Shown here one piece after another: positions 22,698-31,600 of a DNA stretch of 64,000 nucleotides; the stretch's first letter is position 1; every line of letters begins with the position of its first letter. The stretch is from Solicoccozyma terricola. Taxonomy: Eukaryota > Basidiomycota > Tremellomycetes > Filobasidiales > Piskurozymaceae. Location: contig BCLD01000004.1 in NCBI GenBank assembly GCA_001600875.1, positions 942,553-1,006,552 of the forward strand, in the 5' to 3' direction. A program made the position numbers and the translations under genes. The notes under the pieces are model-generated. The model had not been told where the DNA came from. It was given only the letters and a program-made list of their open reading frames with translations, and ran no database searches.

Positions 22698-24698
22698 TCA
22701 AGTCCTCCTTGGGAAAAACCAAGTCTCCTTCCCCTCTTTGACCACTCTAACAAACTTGACCACCAATTTATCCAACGCTTTTCCATTCCCATCCTGTACC
22801 AAACCCTTTAAAAACGGTTTCATCTCTTCTTCTCGCCATTTAGGAAGAGTGAGGAAGAGTTCTGAGAAGCGGGTTGGAGGGTCGGAAGGAAGGAGAGAGG
22901 AAGGGAATGAGATGAGGTGGGAGGGATGGAGGGACGTGGGTGGTTGAATGAGGTATTCACCCTGATTATTCCGAGCACACGAGCCGAAAGAGTTGGAGGA
23001 TTGAAGGGAGGTTAGCGAGGCGAGGGATGGGGGTGAGACTTTTGGAAGCAAAAAACGGGAAAATCGCACCTCGAGGAGTTTTAAATCTATTAAATGTGAC
23101 CATTCATTCCCAACTTCCTCTTTCCATCTGTTCAAAAAGTTGTCTTTGGTCATTGGATCATGCTATAATGAGGAGGGCCGGGGGGGGGGGGGGGGGGGGA
23201 AAGGGGAGAGAGAAAAAGAATCCGTTCAAGATATCAGCTTTTCCATTCCATCTACCAGCGAACCAGCGTTCCGTCCGAACGCGACCCACCCCCCAAAAAA
23301 AAAGAAAAACCCAGCCCCCCAACTCACTTTACTACCAACTAACAAACCAATTCCAATCTCTCTAACCACACGTTCCAAATCACATTTCCATTCCTCTCCC
23401 CGTTCCCCCACTCTTCCCTCCAACCCCTCCCCATCATCAACCTCAAATAACCTCAATACCCCTCTCGCAAAATCCTCCCCTTCAATCCCATGATCATGAA
23501 CCAAAGCATCGATTATGATTGAAATAGGTACTGTACTTGATCGTGGATGATGTGAAGTTGTTGTTGTTGTAGTTGTCGTCGTTGTCGTCGTTGTCGTTGT
23601 TGTTGTTGTTGAAGAGTGGATTGTTATTAGGGAGAGGATGATTGAAAGGAGTTTGATGAGGTGGATTGAGGGGAGGATGATTAAATGATCTGTTGGGGTG
23701 GGAGTGGGGGGAGGGGAAATCAACACGAGGAAGAAGATGGACGAAGAAAGGGGCGGATGAGGATGGGGGTTTGGTTTTAGGAAATGCAGAGAGAGAAAGG
23801 AAAAAAGAAAAAAGAGAAAAAAAGGGGGCTCACTATCAACTTGAATCACATTATTCTCCTTTAAACCCTTTTTCAATTCTTCATCTGAAGCTTGAATGAT
23901 ACTTTCTAATTGATTTTTAGTAAATCTTCTCTTCCGAATTCCATCTTCTGTTTCCTTCTTGATAACCCCCGTACCTAATCCACACCATTCACTTTCTTTA
24001 AGTACTTTACTTATTCGATTTAATTTTGGAAAAGTAGGTAATAATTCAAGGATTTCATGACATGTATCACCAAGTTCCAACGTTGGATACCCATCTTCTC
24101 GTTCTCGCTCTTGTCCTTGTTCCTCCCTCCCACCACCACCACCATCATCAACACGTTGTCTTTTATTCGCCCCAGATGCAAACCGTCGTCTTCGATTCGT
24201 TTGTTTTGGATTATTTAAAATGAGAAGTGAATTTGAGATTGAAATTGAACGAAGTGTGTATGTTTTGGTTGGTGTACATAGGACTGCGTCGTCTGATGGT
24301 TTACCTTTGATGGTTAGTCTGGGAGTCGCGCGGGGGAGGGAGGGGGGGTGTTGGGTGGTGGGTGGTGGTGGTGGGTGTTGGGTGTTGGCGGTTAGAGGAT
24401 CGAGGGGTCGGTCGGTCGGTCGGTCGGTCGGTCGGTCAAAGGGAAAAGTCAAATCAAGTCAGAAGAAGACAAAAATATCAGCAAACGCTCCGTTAAACCG
24501 GGTATGTATCACTCTAACCAAACATCAAACATACCTCAATGGAACACCCCCCTTCGATTTATTCTTATTCTCAATATCATTCGCTAGATCGAATGGGATA
24601 TCAAGTAGATGGTATTTCTTATGAGGATTTGATGGTGATGGTGATGGTGGATGACGGATGATGATATCTGATTGTTTATGGATGTATGATGATTGCAT
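22698..24698 (-). CDS. DCC1: DCC1-like sister chromatid cohesion subunit (Ctf18-RFC)
   Basis: DCC1 is a subunit of the alternative clamp loader Ctf18-Dcc1-Ctf8-RFC, which acts on PCNA at forks and supports cohesion. The start at 24696-24698 gives MQSSYIHKQSD, then YHLLDIPFDLANDIE. The next exon carries LTIKGKPSDDAVLCTPTKTY with TYTLRSISISNSLLIL, the Dcc1 N-terminal barrel signature. Then come GDTCHEILELLPTFPKLNRI and RRFTKNQLESIIQASDEEL. The last exons encode winged-helix repeats, including FLNRWKEEVGNEW, GEYLIQPP and a conserved LPKWREEEMKPFLKGLV block, with the stop at 22698-22700. Oddities: a polythreonine run coded by a mixed ACN tract at about 23565-23612, a GGTC/GACC tetranucleotide repeat in intron 1 (24404-24436), and a 20-base G run (sense poly-C) in an intron at 23180-23199. 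The promoter has ACGCGT 91-96 bp before the ATG. Confidence 0.82.
23565..23612 (-). repeat. ACN repeat coding polythreonine in DCC1
   Basis: An imperfect CAA/CGA trinucleotide repeat inside a DCC1 exon, translated as about 18-19 consecutive Thr. The codons are mixed rather than a single pure triplet. Confidence 0.7.
24404..24436. repeat. GGTC tetranucleotide repeat
   Basis: Tandem GGTC units (GACC on the DCC1 sense strand) within the first DCC1 intron. Confidence 0.85.
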
Positions 24699-24788
24699 GG
24701 TGCGTGGGTGGATGGGTGGTGGATGGGTGGTGGATATATGGTGCATGGTATGGATATGTTTCCAACGCGACTAACTCCTCTCTCCTCT

Positions 24789-24794
24789 ACGCGT
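24789..24794. promoter_or_regulatory. ACGCGT (MCB-type) box before DCC1
   Basis: MBF-type core 91-96 bp upstream of the DCC1 ATG, with a second CGCG core (AACGCGA, 24764-24770) between it and the gene and a CATCC/CACC-rich leader after it on the sense strand. Confidence 0.55.
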
Positions 24795-25017
24795 TTCAGT
24801 CCATCCCACGTGGCATGGACCATCCTTGGACATCCCTCCAAGTCCCCTCGTCCCCACGTCAAATGGCTCACAAGTCATACTTGCAGTCCTCCCCATCCTC
24901 CCCATCCCATCCCATCCACTCTCTCCCTCTACTCCCTACTCCCCTACTCCCTTGAGCCAGTTGCTGTATATACACGTCATCCCCCGGTCACACCCCCCCC
25001 GCCCCAATCCCTTATCA

Positions 25018-25049
25018 CCACGTGATGATTACTAATCAGAATCACGTGG
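25018..25049. promoter_or_regulatory. Inverted pair of CACGTG boxes
   Basis: CCACGTGAT (25018-25026) and ATCACGTGG (25041-25049) form an exact 9-bp inverted repeat with a 14-bp spacer. Each arm carries a CACGTG E-box core. Confidence 0.6.
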
Positions 25050-25166
25050 CGGGGTGACTAACCCTCCCCGGGCACTCCCCGGGTGACTAACCCCCCGCCC
25101 CTTTGCCAGCAATTTCCAGAACCATCATTTGCTTACCCGACCCGTCTACCCGTCGTTGCGAGTCAT

Positions 25167-25451
25167 GGGGGGGGGGGGGGGGGGGGGGGAACGGGGGGGG
25201 GGGGGGGGGGGGGGGGGGTGGAAAGGGGGGGGGGGGGGGGGGGGGGGNNNNNNNNNNNNNNNNNNNNNNNNNNNNNNNNNNNNNNNNNNNNNNNNNNNNN
25301 NNNNNNNNNNNNNNNNNNNNNNNNNNNNNNNNNNNNNNNNNNNNNNNNNNNNNNNNNNNNNNNNNNNNNNNNNNNNNNNNNNNNNNNNNNNNNNNNNNNN
25401 NNNNNNNNNNNNNNNNNNNNNNNNNNNNNNNNNNNNNNNNNNNNNNNNNNN
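25167..25451. other. Poly-G tract and 204-base assembly gap
   Basis: About 80 bases of almost pure G broken by AAC and TGGAAA, running directly into Ns from 25248 to 25451. The run may be a real G tract that broke assembly or an extension error; its true length is unknown. Confidence 0.9.
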
Positions 25452-25661
25452 GGGAGGGGTATATAGGTAAGGGGTTTGGGATGGGTTATTCGGTTTGTTA
25501 GGATAGTTTCAATTCCCATCTTCATTCCTTTCACGACTCTTAACAACTTCCCACGCCACCCTCGCCACCCCGTCTTCAATCAACCAACTACTACTACTAC
25601 CACCACCACTACCACCACTACCACCACCACTACCACCACCACTACCACCAACCAACCAACC

Positions 25662-28439
25662 ATGTCATTCATCAACACCGTCATTCCAACGTTTGATATT
25701 CAATCATTTATCCCAAACATGTCTTCCCTTCCCCAAACCTATCCACGTCCACGTCCACAGGGACATCCACATCCACGTTCGCATCCGCATCCGCAATTTG
25801 ACTCGATGAATGATGCTTTGTTTGGAAGTGGATGGCCATGGGGTTCGGTTGGAGGGAGAGGGAGAGGTGGTCATGCTCATGGTCATGCTACTCATCAACG
25901 CCACCATCGATATCCCGCCGATAATCATGGTCATCATGGTCATCACGGTCATGATAATCGAAGACAACAGTACTTTGAAGATGAATGTAAGTTCCGACCT
26001 TTTACACTCACACCATCGCTTAACCCCCACAAGACAAGAACAACGACTAATCACCTTTCGTTATCCCCCATCTCCTCATCTCCTCATTCTCAAAAACAAT
26101 CCCGCACACACACAGATACTTCATCCTCTGATACGTCGTTATCCGAGTTGGAAATCGAAGAACGAATTGCCATTCGACAATTGGAAGAGATTAGACGAAG
26201 GAGAGAGGATGCTGCGAGGAGGGTTGAAGTGAGGAGGGTTGAAAGGGAACGTGAGGCGGCGGCGGCTGCTGAGGCTGCAGCTGCGGCTGCGGTTGCTCAA
26301 GCTCAAGCTGCTGCTCAAGCTCAAGCCCAAGCTGCTGCTCATGCGGCTGCTCAAGCTGTTGCTCAAGCTCAAGCTCGAGCTCGAGCATCCTATCAAGCTA
26401 GGATCCAAGAACATCTTACAAGAACACAACAACAACAACAAAGAACAAGATCTGAAGCATTCGAACAATCTAGATTCGATGGTAGATTTACAGGATTTCA
26501 AGATCGTGGGGTTCATGCTGATTGGAGAGAACGAATGAGAGAAGGTGGTCAAGGTCAATCGAGATCATCCGGGTCTCAGCAGGGGAATTGCGGGTCTTGG
26601 ACATTCGGTTTCCCGTACCTTGCCATAGGTGATGGAGCGGAAATACCATCGACTACTCGTTCTGTTCCTGTTGTTGGATCTACTACTTCAGCTCCAGCTC
26701 CGGACGCCGAAGCCGCCACCGCCACCGCCACCGCCACCCAACATGAAACGAATGAAGATATCGAATCGCTCGAGTCCATGTTGAAGATGTTGTTCGGTGC
26801 TTTCGTTGGATCCAACTCTGAAGCCAACTCTGAACAAGAGAAAGAAATCAAACAGGAGGATCACGCGGATCCTGAGGAACCTGTCATCGCCCCTGCTGCC
26901 ACCGAGAAGGCGAACTCGACTTCGTCGACGACACCACCAACTTCGGCACCGTCCGTTACTCCACAGGAAACCAAGGAGGAGACTGAATCAGACGCTATCG
27001 TTTCGTTCTTGAATCAACTCGTTCCTAACCTCGGTAATACACTGTCTCAAACTGGTGTCCTCGGTAACAACAACAACGACAACACGACGTCCTCCTCCGA
27101 ACGAACCAATAATATCGCAAACATCATCGATTCGGTTATTCCAGGATTTGGATTCGGTGATGCGTTCAAGGCGGCGAGTAAGACGGTGAACAAGGAGGAT
27201 AATGCACAAGGTCCACCAAAGGAGGAGGAGAAGAAAAATGTCAGGTTTAGTAAGGAGGAGAAGGGGAAGGAGGTTGATCGAGATCAGTCGACGTCGACGT
27301 CGGCGTCAACGTCAGCGTCAACGTCGTATCAAATCAATCAGCAAGTGTCGAATCAGCAAGTGTCGACCAACGAGTGCGCCGCCGCAACCTTCCAAGGACC
27401 AGGGTTTACTATTCGATTCGTAAGGCCTTCGGAGAGGCAGGACGACGGGACGCCGGGGCCGGCCAGGTCACAGGCGACCACCACATCGGGCGACTCCGTC
27501 GCTGCCACTCCAGCCACTCCAGCCACTCCAGCCACTCCAGCCACTCCCACCGTCACCCCTACCGAAGCTTCCCGCATCGCCGCTGAAGTAGCCGCCGCCG
27601 AAAGGAGGGATGCCGACGCTGCTGCCAACCTTATCCAAGCCAAATACCGTCAACATCTTCTCCGCGTTCGACGATTGGAAAAGCTCGATAAACTCAAGGC
27701 CAAACTCGACAAGGTGACGTCGTCATTTGAATTCCCTCAATCCCTCGACTTTTCTTCTCCGTCTTCCACTCCCTCCTCGCCATCACTCGATCCCGTCGAT
27801 GGAGCAGCATCTGCGGATGAAACAAGCAACCTTCTTCGTTCGGTTCCGCCACTCACATTCACCACGGCCAACCATTCGTATCACGCTCAAGCTCATGCAC
27901 TCCTCGCTCTCCTGACCCAGGCAGACGCCATCCAATCCGACGGCGACGACGAGGTTCGAAAGACCAGGAAAGACTTTGTCAAACTCGTCGAGAGCAAGTT
28001 GGCAGAGATGGAAATCAAAAGGAGCTTGGTGTGGAGGGAGCGTCGGGCCGCGGAGGAGGCGACTGAGGCGACTGAGGCGGCTGAGGCTCCTCAGGCTCCT
28101 CTCGAGGTCGAGGAATCCGCTTCGACTTCCGAGGTGCCAGCTCCGACTTTAGAAGAAACCCCGGTCGAAGGATTCGAGGTGCCAACGGAGGCGAAGGATG
28201 AGACATCCGACGAATCGAAAGAGACCAGCATCGCCGTCGTCGCCGAGCTGAAAGCAGACGTCGCCACCGAAGTCAAGTCAACCGATCGAGTCCCATCTCC
28301 GACCGTAGAGGACGACGAATCCGACGTTCAATCGACGGTATCCATTTCCGTTCATTCTTCGGATGCGCAGGAAGACAAGGATGCCGAGCTAGTCAAGCCC
28401 GCTGGCACCGAGAAAGTGGACGAATTTGTCCTTCTGTAA
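25662..28439 (+). CDS. BAG-domain co-chaperone-like protein with IQ-like motif
   Basis: Start at 25662 (MSFINTVIPTFDIQSFIP). The head is rich in Pro/His/Arg/Gly (HPHPRSHPHPQ, GHHGHHGHD), followed by a Glu/Arg helix and an Ala/Gln tract (26255-26395) that predicts a long helix. The middle is Ser/Thr/Pro-rich. Near 27610-27700 ANLIQAKYRQHLLRVRRLEKL resembles an IQ motif, followed by a BAG domain at about residues 733-785 (YHAQAHALLALLTQADAIQ, then DDEVRKTRKDFVKLVESKL). BAG domains bind the Hsp70 ATPase domain and release nucleotide; IQ plus BAG resembles plant BAG5/6-type pairing, which may be convergent. A 129-nt in-frame intron (GTAAGT at 25987 to CAG at 26115) is plausible, because the encoded stretch looks unlike its surroundings. 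Unspliced length is 925 residues. The acidic tail ends DEFVLL. Confidence 0.78.
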   Translation: MSFINTVIPTFDIQSFIPNMSSLPQTYPRPRPQGHPHPRSHPHPQFDSMNDALFGSGWPWGSVGGRGRGGHAHGHATHQRHHRYPADNHGHHGHHGHDNRRQQYFEDECKFRPFTLTPSLNPHKTRTTTNHLSLSPISSSPHSQKQSRTHTDTSSSDTSLSELEIEERIAIRQLEEIRRRREDAARRVEVRRVEREREAAAAAEAAAAAAVAQAQAAAQAQAQAAAHAAAQAVAQAQARARASYQARIQEHLTRTQQQQQRTRSEAFEQSRFDGRFTGFQDRGVHADWRERMREGGQGQSRSSGSQQGNCGSWTFGFPYLAIGDGAEIPSTTRSVPVVGSTTSAPAPDAEAATATATATQHETNEDIESLESMLKMLFGAFVGSNSEANSEQEKEIKQEDHADPEEPVIAPAATEKANSTSSTTPPTSAPSVTPQETKEETESDAIVSFLNQLVPNLGNTLSQTGVLGNNNNDNTTSSSERTNNIANIIDSVIPGFGFGDAFKAASKTVNKEDNAQGPPKEEEKKNVRFSKEEKGKEVDRDQSTSTSASTSASTSYQINQQVSNQQVSTNECAAATFQGPGFTIRFVRPSERQDDGTPGPARSQATTTSGDSVAATPATPATPATPATPTVTPTEASRIAAEVAAAERRDADAAANLIQAKYRQHLLRVRRLEKLDKLKAKLDKVTSSFEFPQSLDFSSPSSTPSSPSLDPVDGAASADETSNLLRSVPPLTFTTANHSYHAQAHALLALLTQADAIQSDGDDEVRKTRKDFVKLVESKLAEMEIKRSLVWRERRAAEEATEATEAAEAPQAPLEVEESASTSEVPAPTLEETPVEGFEVPTEAKDETSDESKETSIAVVAELKADVATEVKSTDRVPSPTVEDDESDVQSTVSISVHSSDAQEDKDAELVKPAGTEKVDEFVLL

Positions 28440-28620
28440 ACGGCAGCTACTCGAATCATTCCTTTCCGCATGCCTCCCCCCGTTCGTTTGTAGACTTTTG
28501 CAAAAAAAATATCGTTGATAAAATAAACATGTAATCGTAGTTAGTGAACAAAATTAATATGACGTCTCGTAATAAATCATCTCTCTGTCCACATTATGGA
28601 TCGTCGTGTGAAAACCTCCA
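28440..28620. terminator. Convergent 3' ends of BAG gene and ERCC6L2
   Basis: 181 bp between stops. AT-rich with AATAAA-like elements (GATAAAATAAAC near 28518, TAATAAAT near 28570), fitting poly(A) signals for both genes. Confidence 0.5.
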
Positions 28621-31600
28621 TCAGTCATCATCATCGTCATCAATCAGAGCGCCAGTGAGGACCTTTGGTGCGTGAGGCGTATCGGAAACCGAGGGTTCGG
28701 GTCGTTCTCGCTTAACAGTGCCCTTCGTCTTTTTCTTCTGTCCCACCTCCGCCACCGCCAGCTGATAAGCACTCATCATCCGTGCCTTTCTTTTGCCATC
28801 GGGTTCTTCCAGGAGAGCCTGCAGGAGGACAAACGGGTGTCAGTAAAACGGATCAGATTGACTTAATTGACGTTCACCTTTCCGGCCTCATAGAGTTGCT
28901 TCTCCGCTTCCGAGTCTTTATTGCCCTTGAAATGCGTTAGAGCTACAGTATGACACGCAAGTCGTGAGATTGGCAGGTACTTTCAGCGAGTTCATCTCGA
29001 CTCACTTATCAATCCCGAGTTCACTTTGGCAAGCTCCGCAACAGCTGCAGCGCCAGCATCGCGATGTTCAGCTGCAAAGGCACAATATTAGAAGACAGAC
29101 CGGAATATTTCACTGCAAGGGCAACAACTTGCATAAGCCAAGGAAGTCCAGCAGATCCCGATCGTTCTTCTCCACATCAAGCTGTTGCTGTTGGTATTGA
29201 TAGATCGGATGAGTATCTTCGACAGATTGCAATGACAGGAATACTCACTAGCCCGCCGTCATCCGTCTCCTTGGTCTCAAAGGCACCATCGGATTCTGCA
29301 GTGTAGCGCGTGTCCACTTGCAGCGTCTTCAAGTCCTTGAGAATACTATCGGCACCAGTAACAGCGGTCTCTGTTTCCAGCAAGCGAGCATGCTGAAGAA
29401 AGTCATTAGAATCAAATGCAGGAAGAGCAGTTGGGTCGAGAACTCACTCTCTGCAATGTAGACCCCTCCCGTTTATACGTGAACATATTCCGTGCGCCGT
29501 AGAGATCGTTCTGGTCTTTCTGACCACTGCTCTTTTCAGTGCCAGCCCAACGTCTAGGCTCCAAACTCGCGGTGTAACTGTCAACGGGGAGAAAACATTT
29601 AAACTCGGGGCTGGTTGCACAGGGAACATGTACTCTCACATGATACGCATGGCGGACTCCTTGTGAACTGCGGAAATTCGTAAGCGCTAGCGGCTGGTTG
29701 GGAAGGGCGGTCCCTACGCATCATCATCTGCCCACTCACGTTGTCTCTCGTATATATTCTCCTCGATAGTTCCCTTTGAGATGAGTCGGTAAACATCTCT
29801 GAGATAGGCCGGATCTTGAATAAACCAGGACGACAGTAGTGAGGTATGCTTCGAAACTCACACATCTCGTTTTTGACCCATACGGAATGCACTGTGGGAT
29901 CCACGATTAAGCATTACATGCTAAAAAGCGAGTATCACCCTAAAACTCACCGGTCCATAGCTTGAAGATCATTCGCAGGATCTGAGTATAGCGACTCCTT
30001 TAGTGTCTATGATGCCCTCTCCAAAATCCCAAGACCACTCACTCCACGAAGGGTCAAAAATGACCACTTTGTTAGCCTGTGGAGCAGTTGATGGTCAGTC
30101 TGCATGACCAAGTTTTGTCTCTACAGTCTTAAGCATACGGCAGTCAGATTCAGACCAACACCCCCAGCCAATGTGCCTACCAACTCAAGAGCAATGTTAG
30201 ACCGAGTTCCGCTCACCGGCGGTGGACACCTACTGATGAAGAAAATGAAGCAGTCCTTGTTGTTCTGGAATGCGTCAACCACCTCCATTCTGTCTTTGCC
30301 GGTGACCTTCCCTGTCAAAGTCACTGATTTGTAACCTGAAACAAGTTGCAGCAGTTAGTCTTTCTGTTGCAAGCCGAATGGACCAACCAAGGTCTACCTT
30401 CTCGATTCGCGAATTCCTCCAAAATATTTAGGAGTCGGACGGACGTTGAAAAGATAAGGACTGAAGAGGTCAAGAAGTCAGGCGATGTAGCGAGACGGCA
30501 CCATACCTATATTCACCCTGATTCTGGGCGGCAGTGTCTCCATGCCATGCTCGCAACAGGCAAGTTAAAACCTTGAGCGAGGTATATGGTCATCAGCACA
30601 TTGGTGATTCGCGGAATGAGTCATGCTCACCTGCCATTTCCCACTCATGTTGACGTTGCTGGGGAGAGGCACGCCGGCAGACGTAAGCGGTGTCGAGTAG
30701 GCAATCACACAATTGCACCCAGACTCTTACAGGCCAGCTCGATGTACACCCATCTGCCTGAATTCGGCATCACAGGCTAGGGCCGGAGTATCACTATGTT
30801 CTTCGTCATCAATATTTCCGGGGTCAGGAAACTGTGTCACATAAAAGGTTCAGCGCCGCAATGCAAACTGTCAGCCCCAAAATTTCACGCACACAGACGT
30901 TCAGAAGCTTTCGCGATTGGACATTCTGAGGGGATTCGCGTCAGCGACGACAGGACATAGGATACAATCCGTTGAAATTCAAGACTAACCTGAGCTATAG
31001 TGTCGTCCGCCTCTGCTCGGGAACAAAGCTATCAGGGCGGATGGAAATGTAGTGCCATCACAAATGAAATACGTACGGGGATATATGAGCGCAATATGCT
31101 GGAGAGAGTGCATGAGTCGAAGTGTTCAGGCCGCTTTCGAACAGGAACTTACGCTGGAGATTTTGTTCAAGATGGAAAGACTGCCAATCGCTCAAATGCT
31201 TAGCAGTCAGTTCAGACGTTGAGGAGGCCAATGTACTTACTATTTCAATACTAGTTTGTTGTAATCTGGATCGCTTTCTTCGGGAGGGAAGTGGCATTCT
31301 CTCCGTCTGTGGTAGAGTTGATGAGTATCCAAATATCGGTTCGTCGGCAGAAGTCTGTTAACCCACTTCTTCGGTTTGCCCTTGTCCCCGATCGCACCAC
31401 AGTAACAAGGATCATCTTTCTGCAGGTAGTGCTGCATGGCTGTAAGGAATGTGAAAGCCCAGTCAGCCTGACACCGCAAGATCGCGGGTCAATGACCTAC
31501 CCTTGCATCGCGTGATTCTTTCGTACACAATCTCTTGAATAGGAGTGAGAGGACAAAATATCACTTGATCGTTCTTCTCTGGAAGCTGAAAGCGGGCAAA

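Larger units (their letters stand above)
24699..25661. promoter_or_regulatory. Divergent promoter DCC1/BAG gene with assembly gap
   Basis: About 960 bp including 204 N. It contains a GGAT/TGGG-rich leader next to DCC1 (24701-24740), AACGCGA (24764-24770), ACGCGT (24789-24794), CACGTG at 24807-24812, 25019-25024 and 25043-25048, GGTGACTAACC near 25053 and again near 25079, CATCC repeats (about 24893-24925), poly-G at 25167-25247 and the gap at 25248-25451. A CCA/CTA-rich trinucleotide stretch (about 25580-25650) leads into the BAG ATG. Confidence 0.6.

Noticed and set aside
24404..24436. GGTC repeat and other arrays as CRISPR or mobile element ends
   Set aside because: Simple tetranucleotide microsatellite; no spacers, terminal repeats or transposase genes anywhere in the window.
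25083..25501. Open frames running through poly-G and N
   Set aside because: Created by the gap and homopolymer; Gly or Pro runs are artefacts.
26139..26558. Ser/Leu-rich minus-strand frame
   Set aside because: Shadow of the Arg/Glu- and Ala/Gln-rich helix of the BAG protein.
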